This document shows, in pieces, positions 45,826-53,693 of a DNA stretch of 64,000 nucleotides; position 1 is the stretch's first letter, and each line of letters begins with the position of its first letter. The position numbers and the translations under genes are program-made. The notes under the pieces were generated by a model, which saw nothing but the letters and a program-made list of their open reading frames with translations, ran no database searches and was not told the DNA's origin. Source of the DNA: Clostridium sp. CF012 (GTDB lineage: Bacteria > Bacillota > Clostridia > Clostridiales > Clostridiaceae); assembly GCF_018861755.1 (NCBI RefSeq), contig NZ_JAHLEF010000006.1:1-64000 (forward strand). The letters are read 5' to 3'.

Positions 45826-47670
45826 CTAATTAACTTCAAAGGTAAAATAATATCCATTTTTAATGCCTTTGCCACTTGTACTTAGAACTTTTTCGCTAAT
45901 ATAAACAACGTATTGCTCACCAATTTCAAATTTTTTGATTGGTATTATAGTTATGACTTTATCATTACAAGTTACTCTAAAATCAACCAATTGCCCTCTA
46001 GAGTTTTTCATGGAGATATTATTAGTAGTAGCAGTTTTTTCATCAATTGCTTGGTTTAATTTAATATCCCATGTCTTTCCAGTATTTTCAGTTGCTAAAA
46101 ATGGACTATCTAATAATGTTGGGAATTTACTACGTGCTTTATTATTTTCTACAGTCTTTAAGATAGAAACTAATTTAGTTTCCAATGAAGTTTTAATCGC
46201 ACCACTTTCCAAATCACTTACAGCAGCTAAAGCTTTGTTATAATTCTCCCCAGATGGCAGTAGATATGCCGCAGCTGTAAGACTAGTAGCCTTACTTATC
46301 TTTTGATACTCTACAATAATAATATTTTGTACTGTATCAAGTCTAGCATTTAAATTAGTTTTAGCTAAACCATTTGGTAGTGCATTTACTAAAATTTTAG
46401 CTAAATCTATATACGCTTGTAAGTTACTGCTTTCTGCCTTAACCACTGTGGTTGTAGCTGTAAATATTGCATTATTAGCTATTGTAGCTCTATCAATTGT
46501 TTGTTGTACTACATTTAATCTAATATTTAAATCTGATTTATCAATACTATTTGGCAAAGCACTTACTAATATTATAGCTGAATCTATATCTGCTTGTAAG
46601 TTACTACCTTCTACCTTTACTACTGCGTTGATAGCATTGCTTATTGCTTTTCTATCTATTACATACAAGGTTGCATTAAAATTTGTGATCATAATAGGCG
46701 GGCTTGTCTTTGTACGATCATAATTTGATGAAAAAGTTGCTCCATCATTGTAATTAGCAGCTTTATAACCAGTAGCAATATGCTCTGCTGGATTAAGAGC
46801 TTTACCAAAAAGATTCACTAAAGCATCATCAGATACTGAGGCTCCTGTCGGTTCAGCTATGATCCATCCGTAATTAGGCAAGTAAACTTCTGCCCACATA
46901 TGGCGTATATTTGTTAAATCAATAGTAGTGTTAATACCAGTATTCTGATTTCTATATCCACTTACTGTTCTAGAAGGTATACCACTGGCTCTACACAAAG
47001 CAACAAATAGCTTAGAATATTCTTCACAGACACCTTGCTTATAAGTCAATGCACTTAATGCACCTTTATTTGCATATTGTGAACTTATGTTATAATTCAT
47101 ACTTGAATTCACAAACCTAAATATTGCAAAAGCTTTATCATAAGGGTTAGTAATATTCTCAGTTAAAGATTTAGCTTTCGCTTGTATTCTTGCATCATTC
47201 ACCTCTATACTAATTTCTTCTTTTAAATAATTTGTATAATTAAATAACTTAGTATAGTCAGACGTAATTGTAGACTTGTCTATATTATAGTCAATAGTCC
47301 CTGTAGTGAAAGTTCTTTCAATTATTATGTTATGAGAACTATTTGGAGCAGTTCTACTTATAACACCAGTTAAAATGTAAGCACCATTGGCATCTTTAGT
47401 TATTATACCTTCCGATGACTTGAAAGCACTCACATTTAGCATATAAGGTGAGTCCAAATCACTTCCTAGCATTATAATAGCTTTTGTATTCAGAAAATCA
47501 CCGCTATCACCATTTTTAATATTAGTGATTTCAAAGGTAGTAACTAGCCTATACGTTTCTAAGGAATCTAAAATCGGTACTGTTACACCAAACGTTGCGG
47601 ATAGTCTCCCTAAGGCTAATATTAAGGTAATTGCTAGTATTAATAATGTTTTTGATATTTTTTTATTCAT
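45826..47670 (-). CDS. secreted transglutaminase-domain protein, copy 2
   Basis: The layout is that of the downstream copy: signal peptide, beta region, transglutaminase-like core, helical spacer and Big_5-like C-terminus (LDSPFLATENTGKTWDIKLNQ to the end). The core has KQGVCEEYSKLFVALCRASGIPSR and RHMWAEVYLPNYGW. The third residue of the triad is again glutamate (AEPT). Within the helical spacer a unit of about 55 residues (AVVKVEGSNLQADIDSAIILVSALPN, then VVKAESSNLQAYIDLAKILVNALPN) is repeated. I chose the ATG at 47670 because the paralogue starts identically (MNKKISK) at the same distance from GGGGATGAG. Both copies probably arose by tandem duplication. Confidence 0.85.
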   Translation of the reverse strand: MNKKISKTLLILAITLILALGRLSATFGVTVPILDSLETYRLVTTFEITNIKNGDSGDFLNTKAIIMLGSDLDSPYMLNVSAFKSSEGIITKDANGAYILTGVISRTAPNSSHNIIIERTFTTGTIDYNIDKSTITSDYTKLFNYTNYLKEEISIEVNDARIQAKAKSLTENITNPYDKAFAIFRFVNSSMNYNISSQYANKGALSALTYKQGVCEEYSKLFVALCRASGIPSRTVSGYRNQNTGINTTIDLTNIRHMWAEVYLPNYGWIIAEPTGASVSDDALVNLFGKALNPAEHIATGYKAANYNDGATFSSNYDRTKTSPPIMITNFNATLYVIDRKAISNAINAVVKVEGSNLQADIDSAIILVSALPNSIDKSDLNIRLNVVQQTIDRATIANNAIFTATTTVVKAESSNLQAYIDLAKILVNALPNGLAKTNLNARLDTVQNIIIVEYQKISKATSLTAAAYLLPSGENYNKALAAVSDLESGAIKTSLETKLVSILKTVENNKARSKFPTLLDSPFLATENTGKTWDIKLNQAIDEKTATTNNISMKNSRGQLVDFRVTCNDKVITIIPIKKFEIGEQYVVYISEKVLSTSGKGIKNGYYFTFEVN

Positions 47671-47817
47671 TTTTCTCATCCCCAATAATTCTTCATTATT
47701 AACTTATTTTTCTTCATTGGTGAGCTTATAATTCCATTTCATGTATATGATTCAAATTATTTCATTATATATATTATACATAAAAATGAGTGAATCAACA
47801 AGAACATTTTATGATTA

Positions 47818-47861
47818 CATATTTACCCAAGAGTCTCATATTTACCCAGGGGTCTGACCCC
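47818..47861 (-). repeat. REP-like palindromic motif, copy 1, with partial tandem copy
   Basis: The core GGGGTCAGACCCC followed by TGGGTAAATATG (minus strand) starts six bases after the stop of the ABC permease. The outer 19 bases occur twice in tandem (CATATTTACCCAAGAGTCT and CATATTTACCCAGGGGTCT on the plus strand). Confidence 0.8.
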
Positions 47862-47867
47862 TTATTA

Positions 47868-50366
47868 TTATTCATATTTTATAGCTTCTATAATATTTAG
47901 TTTTGAAGATTTTGAAGCAGGTCCTATTGAAGCAATAATCATAACAAGTATACCTAATATAAATGCTACAGAAAAAGTTTTTACAGAATAATGCATTGGT
48001 ATTAAGACATTTAAAGTAGCATCCATTAAATATTGAGAAATGGAAACCAATAGAATGCTTGAAAGAATTCCTACAACTCCTCCGATAGCTCCGCCTGTAA
48101 AGGATTCAATAAAAAGTATTTTTATGTTTTGTTTTTTGCTCATTCCTAAGGAACGAAACATAGCTATAGATCGTTTTCTGTCCATAAAACTAATCATAAA
48201 ATTATTAATTATGCCAAAGCTTCCGATTACCATTGCCATAATTGCAAAGCCATTTAATAATGTCATATACAAAGCATTAGCTTCAACATTAGCAATAGTC
48301 ATAGCCTCTATAGTCTCTGTGTAAACTCCACTTTTAGAATATTTTTTATCTATGGCTTTTTTTACACTACTCGCTGCTATATTTGTTTTAACACAAAACT
48401 GAGAATAATTTTGTACATTCATATCCTGTTTAAAATATTTTTCTGGTATAAATGCCATATTTCCATTATTCATCTGATAATCAACAACTCCCACTACTCT
48501 ATACTCTCTTTTCACTTTGTTTAGTTCTAAAGTAAGCTTATTTCCTTTTGCTAAATTTAGCCTATCCCCTAAGGATTTTGTTATAATCATATTTCTACCC
48601 ATAGAAAGCTCAGTAAGTATTGCTTTTTTGTCCCCTATGAATTTCATATCATAATAATCTAAAAATTTGCTATTGTTAACCCCATCAACTTCACCAATAG
48701 TTTCTTTACTATTATTAACTTTTACTTGAGAAGTTTGAAAAATTCCATAAACCCCTTCTACTCCTTTTAGATTTTTAATCTTATTTTGAAATTCACCATT
48801 TAAGTCTCCACCTCTAACAAGTATTTGAAAGTTCATTTGTTTATAAACCCTAGGAACTTCCATTGCCATACTACTACTAATTGTACTTATCATTAGTAAA
48901 GCAGACATTCCTATAGCCAAAAGGGCAATATTATTAAGGACATTCTTATTACCTTTTAAATTTTTAGCTGCAATAACTCCTTCATTTCCAAAAATATAGC
49001 TATATAGTTTTTCAAGAACCATTACAAAAACAACAGTTATATAGGGTACCAAATAAACTGTTGCTACAAATACAAGTAGCATAGCTAAACCATCAATTAA
49101 ACCAGCTGATTTTTTTGGTGCAATTCTAGGTGCTATCGTAGCAAATAAAACAACTATTATACCAAAAATCAGTTTCCAGTGTTTATTCTTCGCATTTTTT
49201 GTAACATTATTTAATACAATATCTTTTACAGATATTTTAGATACCCTTATAATTGGCAGTATAGAACTTATAAGGGATAATGTAACTGCCAAAATAAAGG
49301 CACCTATCATTTGATCAGTTGTATATTTAATAGTAGTCTTTATTCCCCCGAACATTTGAGCAAATATAGTTGCCATTAAATACAATACTCCAAAGCCTAC
49401 AATTATCCCTGTTATTCCGCCAATAATACCATATATTATACTCTCACCTAGAAGTACTAAATTCATCATTTTTTTTGTAGCACCGATACTTCTAAAGGTA
49501 CCAACTGTAGGTATTCTTTCTGCAGTTATTACCTTAAAGGCAGAGTAAATTATGAACATGCTAATAGCCAAAACAACCATTCCCATCATTTTTAAAGGAA
49601 CTACTATCCCATTAGAAGCATCCTTTAAATCTTTATCTGATATTGGTTCTCTTACATCATAATCTTTATAAATCTTTGATAACTTATCAATAGTATTTTG
49701 CTTTTGGAGAGGATTTTTAGTTTTAATATACAAAATTGAAACCTTACCTCTTCCCTCCCCCATATTATACAAAACGTCCTTTGGAACTATCCCCATAGTG
49801 TTCTGCTTTTCTGACAAAAAAAGCCCTGCAATTTCTGCTATGCCTACAACCTTAAATTTGGACCACCCATCTTTTATATCTATATTTATAAAATCCCCCG
49901 ATTTAAGTTTATATTTCTCTGAGGTGTTTTTACTAATAATAATTTTTTTACCAGCAAAACTTTCTTGTTTTACCTCATTTTCAAATACTAAGGAACTTAA
50001 TGTTTCCAATTCTTTTAAGTCATATCCATTTAAGTTTATGTTTATGTTTACATCCTTATCATTTGGGTCTTTAAAAGACCCTGTAAGCTGAATTGATCCT
50101 ATAATATAATCCATATCTCCTTTAATAGAATCAGCCTTATTGACATACAAAAAGCTTGAGGGAGATTTTTCATTTGCTGATACTGTGATTTCTGCACTTC
50201 CTACATAACTTTTCACTAAATCTGAAACCATCTCTACTATAGTAGTTGACATAGCACTAGAAGCAAAATATAAAGCGGCTGACATCATGATGGAAAATAT
50301 TATGAGAAAGGTCCTAAACTTCTTTTCTTTTATGTTGTTTAAAAGAAATTTAACAATAATTTTCAT
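47868..50366 (-). CDS. FtsX-type ABC export permease, large
   Basis: The 832-residue protein has the double layout of large FtsX/MacB-like permeases. There is an N-terminal membrane helix (17-39) with an outside domain to about 255, and a block of three helices about 260-380. An inner helix pair and a second outside domain follow, then a second FtsX block from about 715 to the end. The tell-tale cytoplasmic segments TVGTFRSIGATKKMM and SIAMFRSLGMSKKQN occur in both halves. With the ATPase 30 bases upstream and the adaptor before it, it forms a MacAB/YknXYZ-like exporter, whose substrates may be peptides, lipids or antibiotics. GGAGGGCGG precedes the ATG. It has no partner outer-membrane channel, as expected in a Gram-positive. 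Confidence 0.88.
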   Translation of the reverse strand: MKIIVKFLLNNIKEKKFRTFLIIFSIMMSAALYFASSAMSTTIVEMVSDLVKSYVGSAEITVSANEKSPSSFLYVNKADSIKGDMDYIIGSIQLTGSFKDPNDKDVNININLNGYDLKELETLSSLVFENEVKQESFAGKKIIISKNTSEKYKLKSGDFINIDIKDGWSKFKVVGIAEIAGLFLSEKQNTMGIVPKDVLYNMGEGRGKVSILYIKTKNPLQKQNTIDKLSKIYKDYDVREPISDKDLKDASNGIVVPLKMMGMVVLAISMFIIYSAFKVITAERIPTVGTFRSIGATKKMMNLVLLGESIIYGIIGGITGIIVGFGVLYLMATIFAQMFGGIKTTIKYTTDQMIGAFILAVTLSLISSILPIIRVSKISVKDIVLNNVTKNAKNKHWKLIFGIIVVLFATIAPRIAPKKSAGLIDGLAMLLVFVATVYLVPYITVVFVMVLEKLYSYIFGNEGVIAAKNLKGNKNVLNNIALLAIGMSALLMISTISSSMAMEVPRVYKQMNFQILVRGGDLNGEFQNKIKNLKGVEGVYGIFQTSQVKVNNSKETIGEVDGVNNSKFLDYYDMKFIGDKKAILTELSMGRNMIITKSLGDRLNLAKGNKLTLELNKVKREYRVVGVVDYQMNNGNMAFIPEKYFKQDMNVQNYSQFCVKTNIAASSVKKAIDKKYSKSGVYTETIEAMTIANVEANALYMTLLNGFAIMAMVIGSFGIINNFMISFMDRKRSIAMFRSLGMSKKQNIKILFIESFTGGAIGGVVGILSSILLVSISQYLMDATLNVLIPMHYSVKTFSVAFILGILVMIIASIGPASKSSKLNIIEAIKYE

Positions 50367-50396
50367 TTTACCGCCCTCCAGTTATAGTTTAAACTG

Positions 50397-51080
50397 TCAT
50401 ATTATATTTTGCAATATCTTACCATCTTTAACATATATTATTCTTTTGCTATATTCTGCTGCTTCTTTTGAATGAGTTACCTGCACAATAGTCTTATTAT
50501 TTTGTATATTTATCTTTTGTAAAAGTTCCATTACATCTGTTCCCGATTTACTATCCAAGTTTCCTATAGGTTCATCAGCAAAGATAACATCCGGTTCATT
50601 AATTAATGCTCTCGCTATTGCAACCCTCTGCTGTTGTCCTCCAGAAAGTTCCCTTGGAGTGTGTTTTCTTCTGTTAGAAAGGTCAACAATATCTAATATT
50701 TCATCTAATCTATTTTTATAGTCCTTCATTCTTTTTCCATCCAATAATATTGGTAGCATAATATTTTCTTCTACATTTAGATTAGGAATGAGATTGTAAA
50801 ACTGAAATACAAAGCCCACGTCTCTTCTTCGCATTATACTCTGTTCTTTATCTTTCATAGTTGATAGTTCCCTTCCATTTATTTTTATACTCCCGGAACT
50901 AGGTTTATCAAGGCCACCAAGGAGATATAATAGTGTACTCTTACCTGAGCCAGAAGGTCCCATAATGGAAACAAAATCACCTTTATGTATATTTAAATCT
51001 ATATTATTAAGTACTTCTACTTCTATATCCCCTAAATTAAAGCTCTTACACAATCCTGTAGCTTCAATAACCACGCCCAT
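50397..51080 (-). CDS. ABC transporter ATPase (MacB/LolD type)
   Basis: The 227-residue nucleotide-binding subunit has Walker A GPSGSGKST, a Q-loop (QFYNLIPNLNVEEN), the signature LSGGQQQR, Walker B VIFADEPIGNLD and the switch histidine in VTHSKEA. The extra FQFYNLIP region is typical of MacB/LolD-type ATPases that power FtsX-like permeases rather than substrate importers. It lies between the adaptor and permease genes with 20- and 30-base gaps, so all three form one operon. A small ATGAAATAA frame lies between AGGGGG and the true start. It is paralogous to the ATPase at 56418. Confidence 0.95.
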   Translation of the reverse strand: MGVVIEATGLCKSFNLGDIEVEVLNNIDLNIHKGDFVSIMGPSGSGKSTLLYLLGGLDKPSSGSIKINGRELSTMKDKEQSIMRRRDVGFVFQFYNLIPNLNVEENIMLPILLDGKRMKDYKNRLDEILDIVDLSNRRKHTPRELSGGQQQRVAIARALINEPDVIFADEPIGNLDSKSGTDVMELLQKINIQNNKTIVQVTHSKEAAEYSKRIIYVKDGKILQNII

Positions 51081-51100
51081 TATTTCATAAGCCCCCTTTA

Positions 51101-52426
51101 TTATTTATTGATTTTTATCTCTATATTTGCATTCATCCCACTTTTCACCTGCGCTACATTATCAATTGCAAAAGTTACAGGATAAGTAGTTGTACCATTT
51201 ACCGTAGTTCCTTCAACTGAAATCTTAGTAACCACAAGTTCTAAAGGCTTAGTGGATGTTATAGGAAGTGCATCAATCACAACACTTGCCTTTTGTCCTA
51301 ATTTAATTTTTGTAATATCAATATCATCTATAGATACCACAAGTTCCATATGCGCTAAGTCAGATAAGTAAGAAATCGGCTCTCCGCTTTTGGGTGTTTC
51401 TCCAACCTTTATATCCTGTTTTGTTATTGTTCCATCCATAAGTGAATATATTTTATAGTCTTCAAGTTGTTTTTTTGCATAATCAAGCTGTACTTGAAGA
51501 TCCTTTATTTTTAATTCTGATGCATCCCTTACAGCTACAATAGCTTCATTTCTAAGAGTCATAAGTATAGTGCCCGCATTTATAAATTGATCTTCCTTCA
51601 AATCTATACTACTAACTTTACCATCAGAATCACATTGTAAAACCTGACTGCTAGCATAGGATAACAACCCATTTTCTGGACTTGAGATAGGTCCACTAGC
51701 TCCATTAATCTCTGCAGTAGCTTTCTGTCCATCTTTTATTGCTCCAGGGTTGTCTATTAAAATTTCTACATTAAATAATTTACCACTCTGGTCTGTAGAA
51801 TGTGAGTTAGGGTTTATATATGATACTATTCCTGTTACAGCCTGGCTTGTAGCGTTTAAATACACCGTTGCTTTGAGTCCAATTGTAATATTTTTAGTTT
51901 GCTCACTATTAAAAGGCACCGTTAATTTTAATTTAGCTCTGTCAGCTATAGTGACTACAGGAGTGCCCTTTAAAATTATATCTCCTTTTTTTACAAGTAT
52001 ATTTGATATCTGCCCACTAATTGGAGCTTTTAGTGTTAATTTCCCTATTTGAACTAAATTATTATTTTGCTCTAATTTAGCTTGTTCTACAGCATTCACA
52101 AGTTTATTTACATTTGCCTGCGCTCCTGCACTATCGATTTCAAACATTAAATCCTTTGTTTTTACTTTATCTCCTTCTTTAAAATAAACCTTTTTAACTT
52201 TACCGTTTACTGCTGGAGTTACCTCAAATTTGTTAGACGATTTTATAGTTCCTGAGCCAGTAACTACTTCACTAGGTACAGCTTTTTGTGTTATTGCGCC
52301 CTTTTTACTTGCTGCTTTAATTTTCCTATCATGGATAACTTTTATTCCACCTAAACTAACTATTAAAATTACAACAATACTACCAATGACTATTTTTCTA
52401 TTAATTTTTAAACCACTTAGTTTCAC
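51101..52426 (-). CDS. RND/HlyD-type efflux adaptor protein
   Basis: The 441-residue protein has an N-terminal membrane anchor (about 10-28). Lipoyl-like hairpin halves (VKKVYFKEGDKVKTKDLMFEID and LKAPISGQISNILVKKGDII), a short coiled segment, and beta-barrel and membrane-proximal domains follow. This is the MacA/YknX-like adaptor of a tripartite exporter, here working with ATPase and permease only. A GTG start is supported by AAGGGGG seven bases upstream. A second adaptor at 57098 has the same layout but extra C-terminal length. The adaptor is first in its operon, so the promoter lies in 52427-52600. Confidence 0.9.
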   Translation of the reverse strand: MKLSGLKINRKIVIGSIVVILIVSLGGIKVIHDRKIKAASKKGAITQKAVPSEVVTGSGTIKSSNKFEVTPAVNGKVKKVYFKEGDKVKTKDLMFEIDSAGAQANVNKLVNAVEQAKLEQNNNLVQIGKLTLKAPISGQISNILVKKGDIILKGTPVVTIADRAKLKLTVPFNSEQTKNITIGLKATVYLNATSQAVTGIVSYINPNSHSTDQSGKLFNVEILIDNPGAIKDGQKATAEINGASGPISSPENGLLSYASSQVLQCDSDGKVSSIDLKEDQFINAGTILMTLRNEAIVAVRDASELKIKDLQVQLDYAKKQLEDYKIYSLMDGTITKQDIKVGETPKSGEPISYLSDLAHMELVVSIDDIDITKIKLGQKASVVIDALPITSTKPLELVVTKISVEGTTVNGTTTYPVTFAIDNVAQVKSGMNANIEIKINK

Positions 52427-52641
52427 AGTTTTTCCCCCTTAAATATATTTAGTGAATTTGTAAATCATTATATCTCAATCCTAGAGCGATGGTTTCATTC
52501 CCCTTAAAATTACAAACAAAATATTTCTCTTATGTATTTTATAACCCATAAAGGTTAAATTTAACATATAATTAATTGGTAATCCAGTTAAACTTTAATA
52601 TAATTTCCTTTAGATGTCAATACATTAGTTGTGAGATTTTT

Positions 52642-52859
52642 TTATCTGCAGAACAGAATCGTTGTACCTTGCTTTCCTACTGTGTCCATATCCCAGTGCC
52701 CTATCTTATTCTGTGCAGCTACCGCTGCTGGTCTTTCAGATATGATTGTTCATTTGGTATTATTATATGCCTGTCTTAATTTCTTATAGTTTCGTTTTTT
52801 GCCGGCCCTTTTGTTGTGACCTGCCGGTCATGTTCTGACTGCCCAATTTCAGCGCTATA
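52642..52859 (-). pseudogene. IS30-family transposase remnant
   Basis: Fragments of an IS30-type transposase can be read on the minus strand in two frames. One is YSAEIGQSEHD..VTTKGPAKN. The other is SERPAAVAAQNK followed by IGHWDMDTVGKQGTT, the first catalytic-Asp region, ending at a stop after LFCR. The N-terminal and C-terminal parts are missing, with an internal stop and frameshift between. It is a decayed insertion sequence and gives no product. The gene-free stretch 52427-52974 holds this remnant, the adaptor promoter region and repeat B, and nothing else recognised. Confidence 0.65.
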
Positions 52860-52901
52860 TTACATTCGAGTGGATATTTCTTTATCTTTGTCAATATAAA
52901 C

Positions 52902-52962
52902 AAAAAAAGATTACCCTTTCGAGTAATCTCTCTTCTTTTCTACTTCAGTTTAATCTTTTTTT
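52902..52962 (-). terminator. terminator-containing repeat, copy B
   Basis: AGATTAC and GTAATCT form the stem, followed by seven T on the minus strand. The stem, its CTTTCGA loop and the adjoining CTAC-TC-GTTT-ATCTTTTT segment match copy A at 45726-45787. It ends the RAYT transcript. Confidence 0.8.
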
Positions 52963-52970
52963 CACAACCT

Positions 52971-52994
52971 AAATTTACCCAAGGGTCTGACCCC
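52971..52994 (-). repeat. REP-like palindromic motif, copy 2 (inside the RAYT 3' end)
   Basis: The motif reads AAGGGGTCAGACCCTTGGGT on the minus strand and encodes the last residues (RGQTLG) and stop of the RAYT gene. The palindrome here has one extra pair change (GGGGTC with GACCCT) compared with the other copies. Confidence 0.8.
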
Positions 52995-53538
52995 TTATAG
53001 CACTTTCCACAAACTCTTTATATAATTCTTTTTCTTCTCCTTTTTTGAAATATGAAAGTACTCTTTTTGATGTTATTAGCTTTTCATCTTTTTCTCCTGT
53101 GTACGTAGTATAGCTACTCCAGCGGTAATCTTCAGGTTTTTTAACCATTTTGGCCCTTACTGGATTGAGATGCACATATCTACTAACTTCTAACATATAA
53201 CAATCATCTTCAATTAACTCTGACTTATATCTACCTTGGAATAAATGTCCTATGTAATTATACTTCTTATTAAAATTTCCTGCATATCTGCTATGTACCC
53301 TTTTTATAAAATCAGATATATCACAATCGGTTGTTTCAACTACAAGATGTATATGATTTGTCATTAAAACATAAGCAATTATGTAATGTTTATTTTTATA
53401 ATATTCCATAGCCTCTTTTATGTAATTTAAATATAATTTATAATCTGTTTCATCCTTAAAAATATTACTTCTACGATTTCCTCTTGCTGTGACATGTAAT
53501 ATAGCGCCAATGTACCAGTTATGTTTTTTCCTAGGCAT
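52975..53538 (-). CDS. REP-associated tyrosine transposase (RAYT, HUH Y1 type)
   Basis: The 187-residue protein is an IS200-like HUH enzyme of the RAYT group. It has HVTARGNRRSNIF near the start, the metal-binding pair in TNHIHLVVE (H62, H64) and the catalytic tyrosine in DCYMLEVSRYVHLNPVRA (Y114). Such enzymes cut and join single-stranded DNA at hairpins and are thought to spread REP sequences. The coding frame ends inside one copy of the GGGGTCAGACCC motif. Another copy stands 131 bases upstream of the start in the same orientation, so the gene is bracketed by its presumed target repeats. AGGAGA precedes the ATG. All catalytic residues are intact. Confidence 0.9.
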   Translation of the reverse strand: MPRKKHNWYIGAILHVTARGNRRSNIFKDETDYKLYLNYIKEAMEYYKNKHYIIAYVLMTNHIHLVVETTDCDISDFIKRVHSRYAGNFNKKYNYIGHLFQGRYKSELIEDDCYMLEVSRYVHLNPVRAKMVKKPEDYRWSSYTTYTGEKDEKLITSKRVLSYFKKGEEKELYKEFVESAIRGQTLG

Positions 53539-53620
53539 ATGTATCTCCTTTTATTCACTAATTAATCGACCTTTTATCTTACCATTTATAATTATTAACT
53601 GTTTATTTTTATTTTAAACT

Positions 53621-53655
53621 AAAATAAAAAGAGAACCGTCACCGACGATTCTCTT
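53621..53655 (-). terminator. terminator after the SLH-domain gene
   Basis: AAGAGAATCGTC and GACGGTTCTCTT pair with one mismatch around a GGT loop. They are followed by TTTTTATTTT on the minus strand. Confidence 0.85.
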
Positions 53656-53668
53656 GATTCTATATTTA

Positions 53669-53693
53669 CATATTTGCCCAGGGGTCTGACCCC
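53669..53693 (-). repeat. REP-like palindromic motif, copy 3
   Basis: GGGGTCAGACCCCTGGGCAAATATG on the minus strand would be 25 bases; the key parts are the core palindrome and the CTGGG-AAATATG tail. Its first base is the last base of the SLH gene stop codon TAG. It is 131 bases upstream of the RAYT start. Confidence 0.85.

Noticed and set aside
52576-52779. 67-codon plus-strand frame
   Set aside because: It is antisense to the IS30 remnant, whose minus-strand translation has recognisable IS30 motifs.
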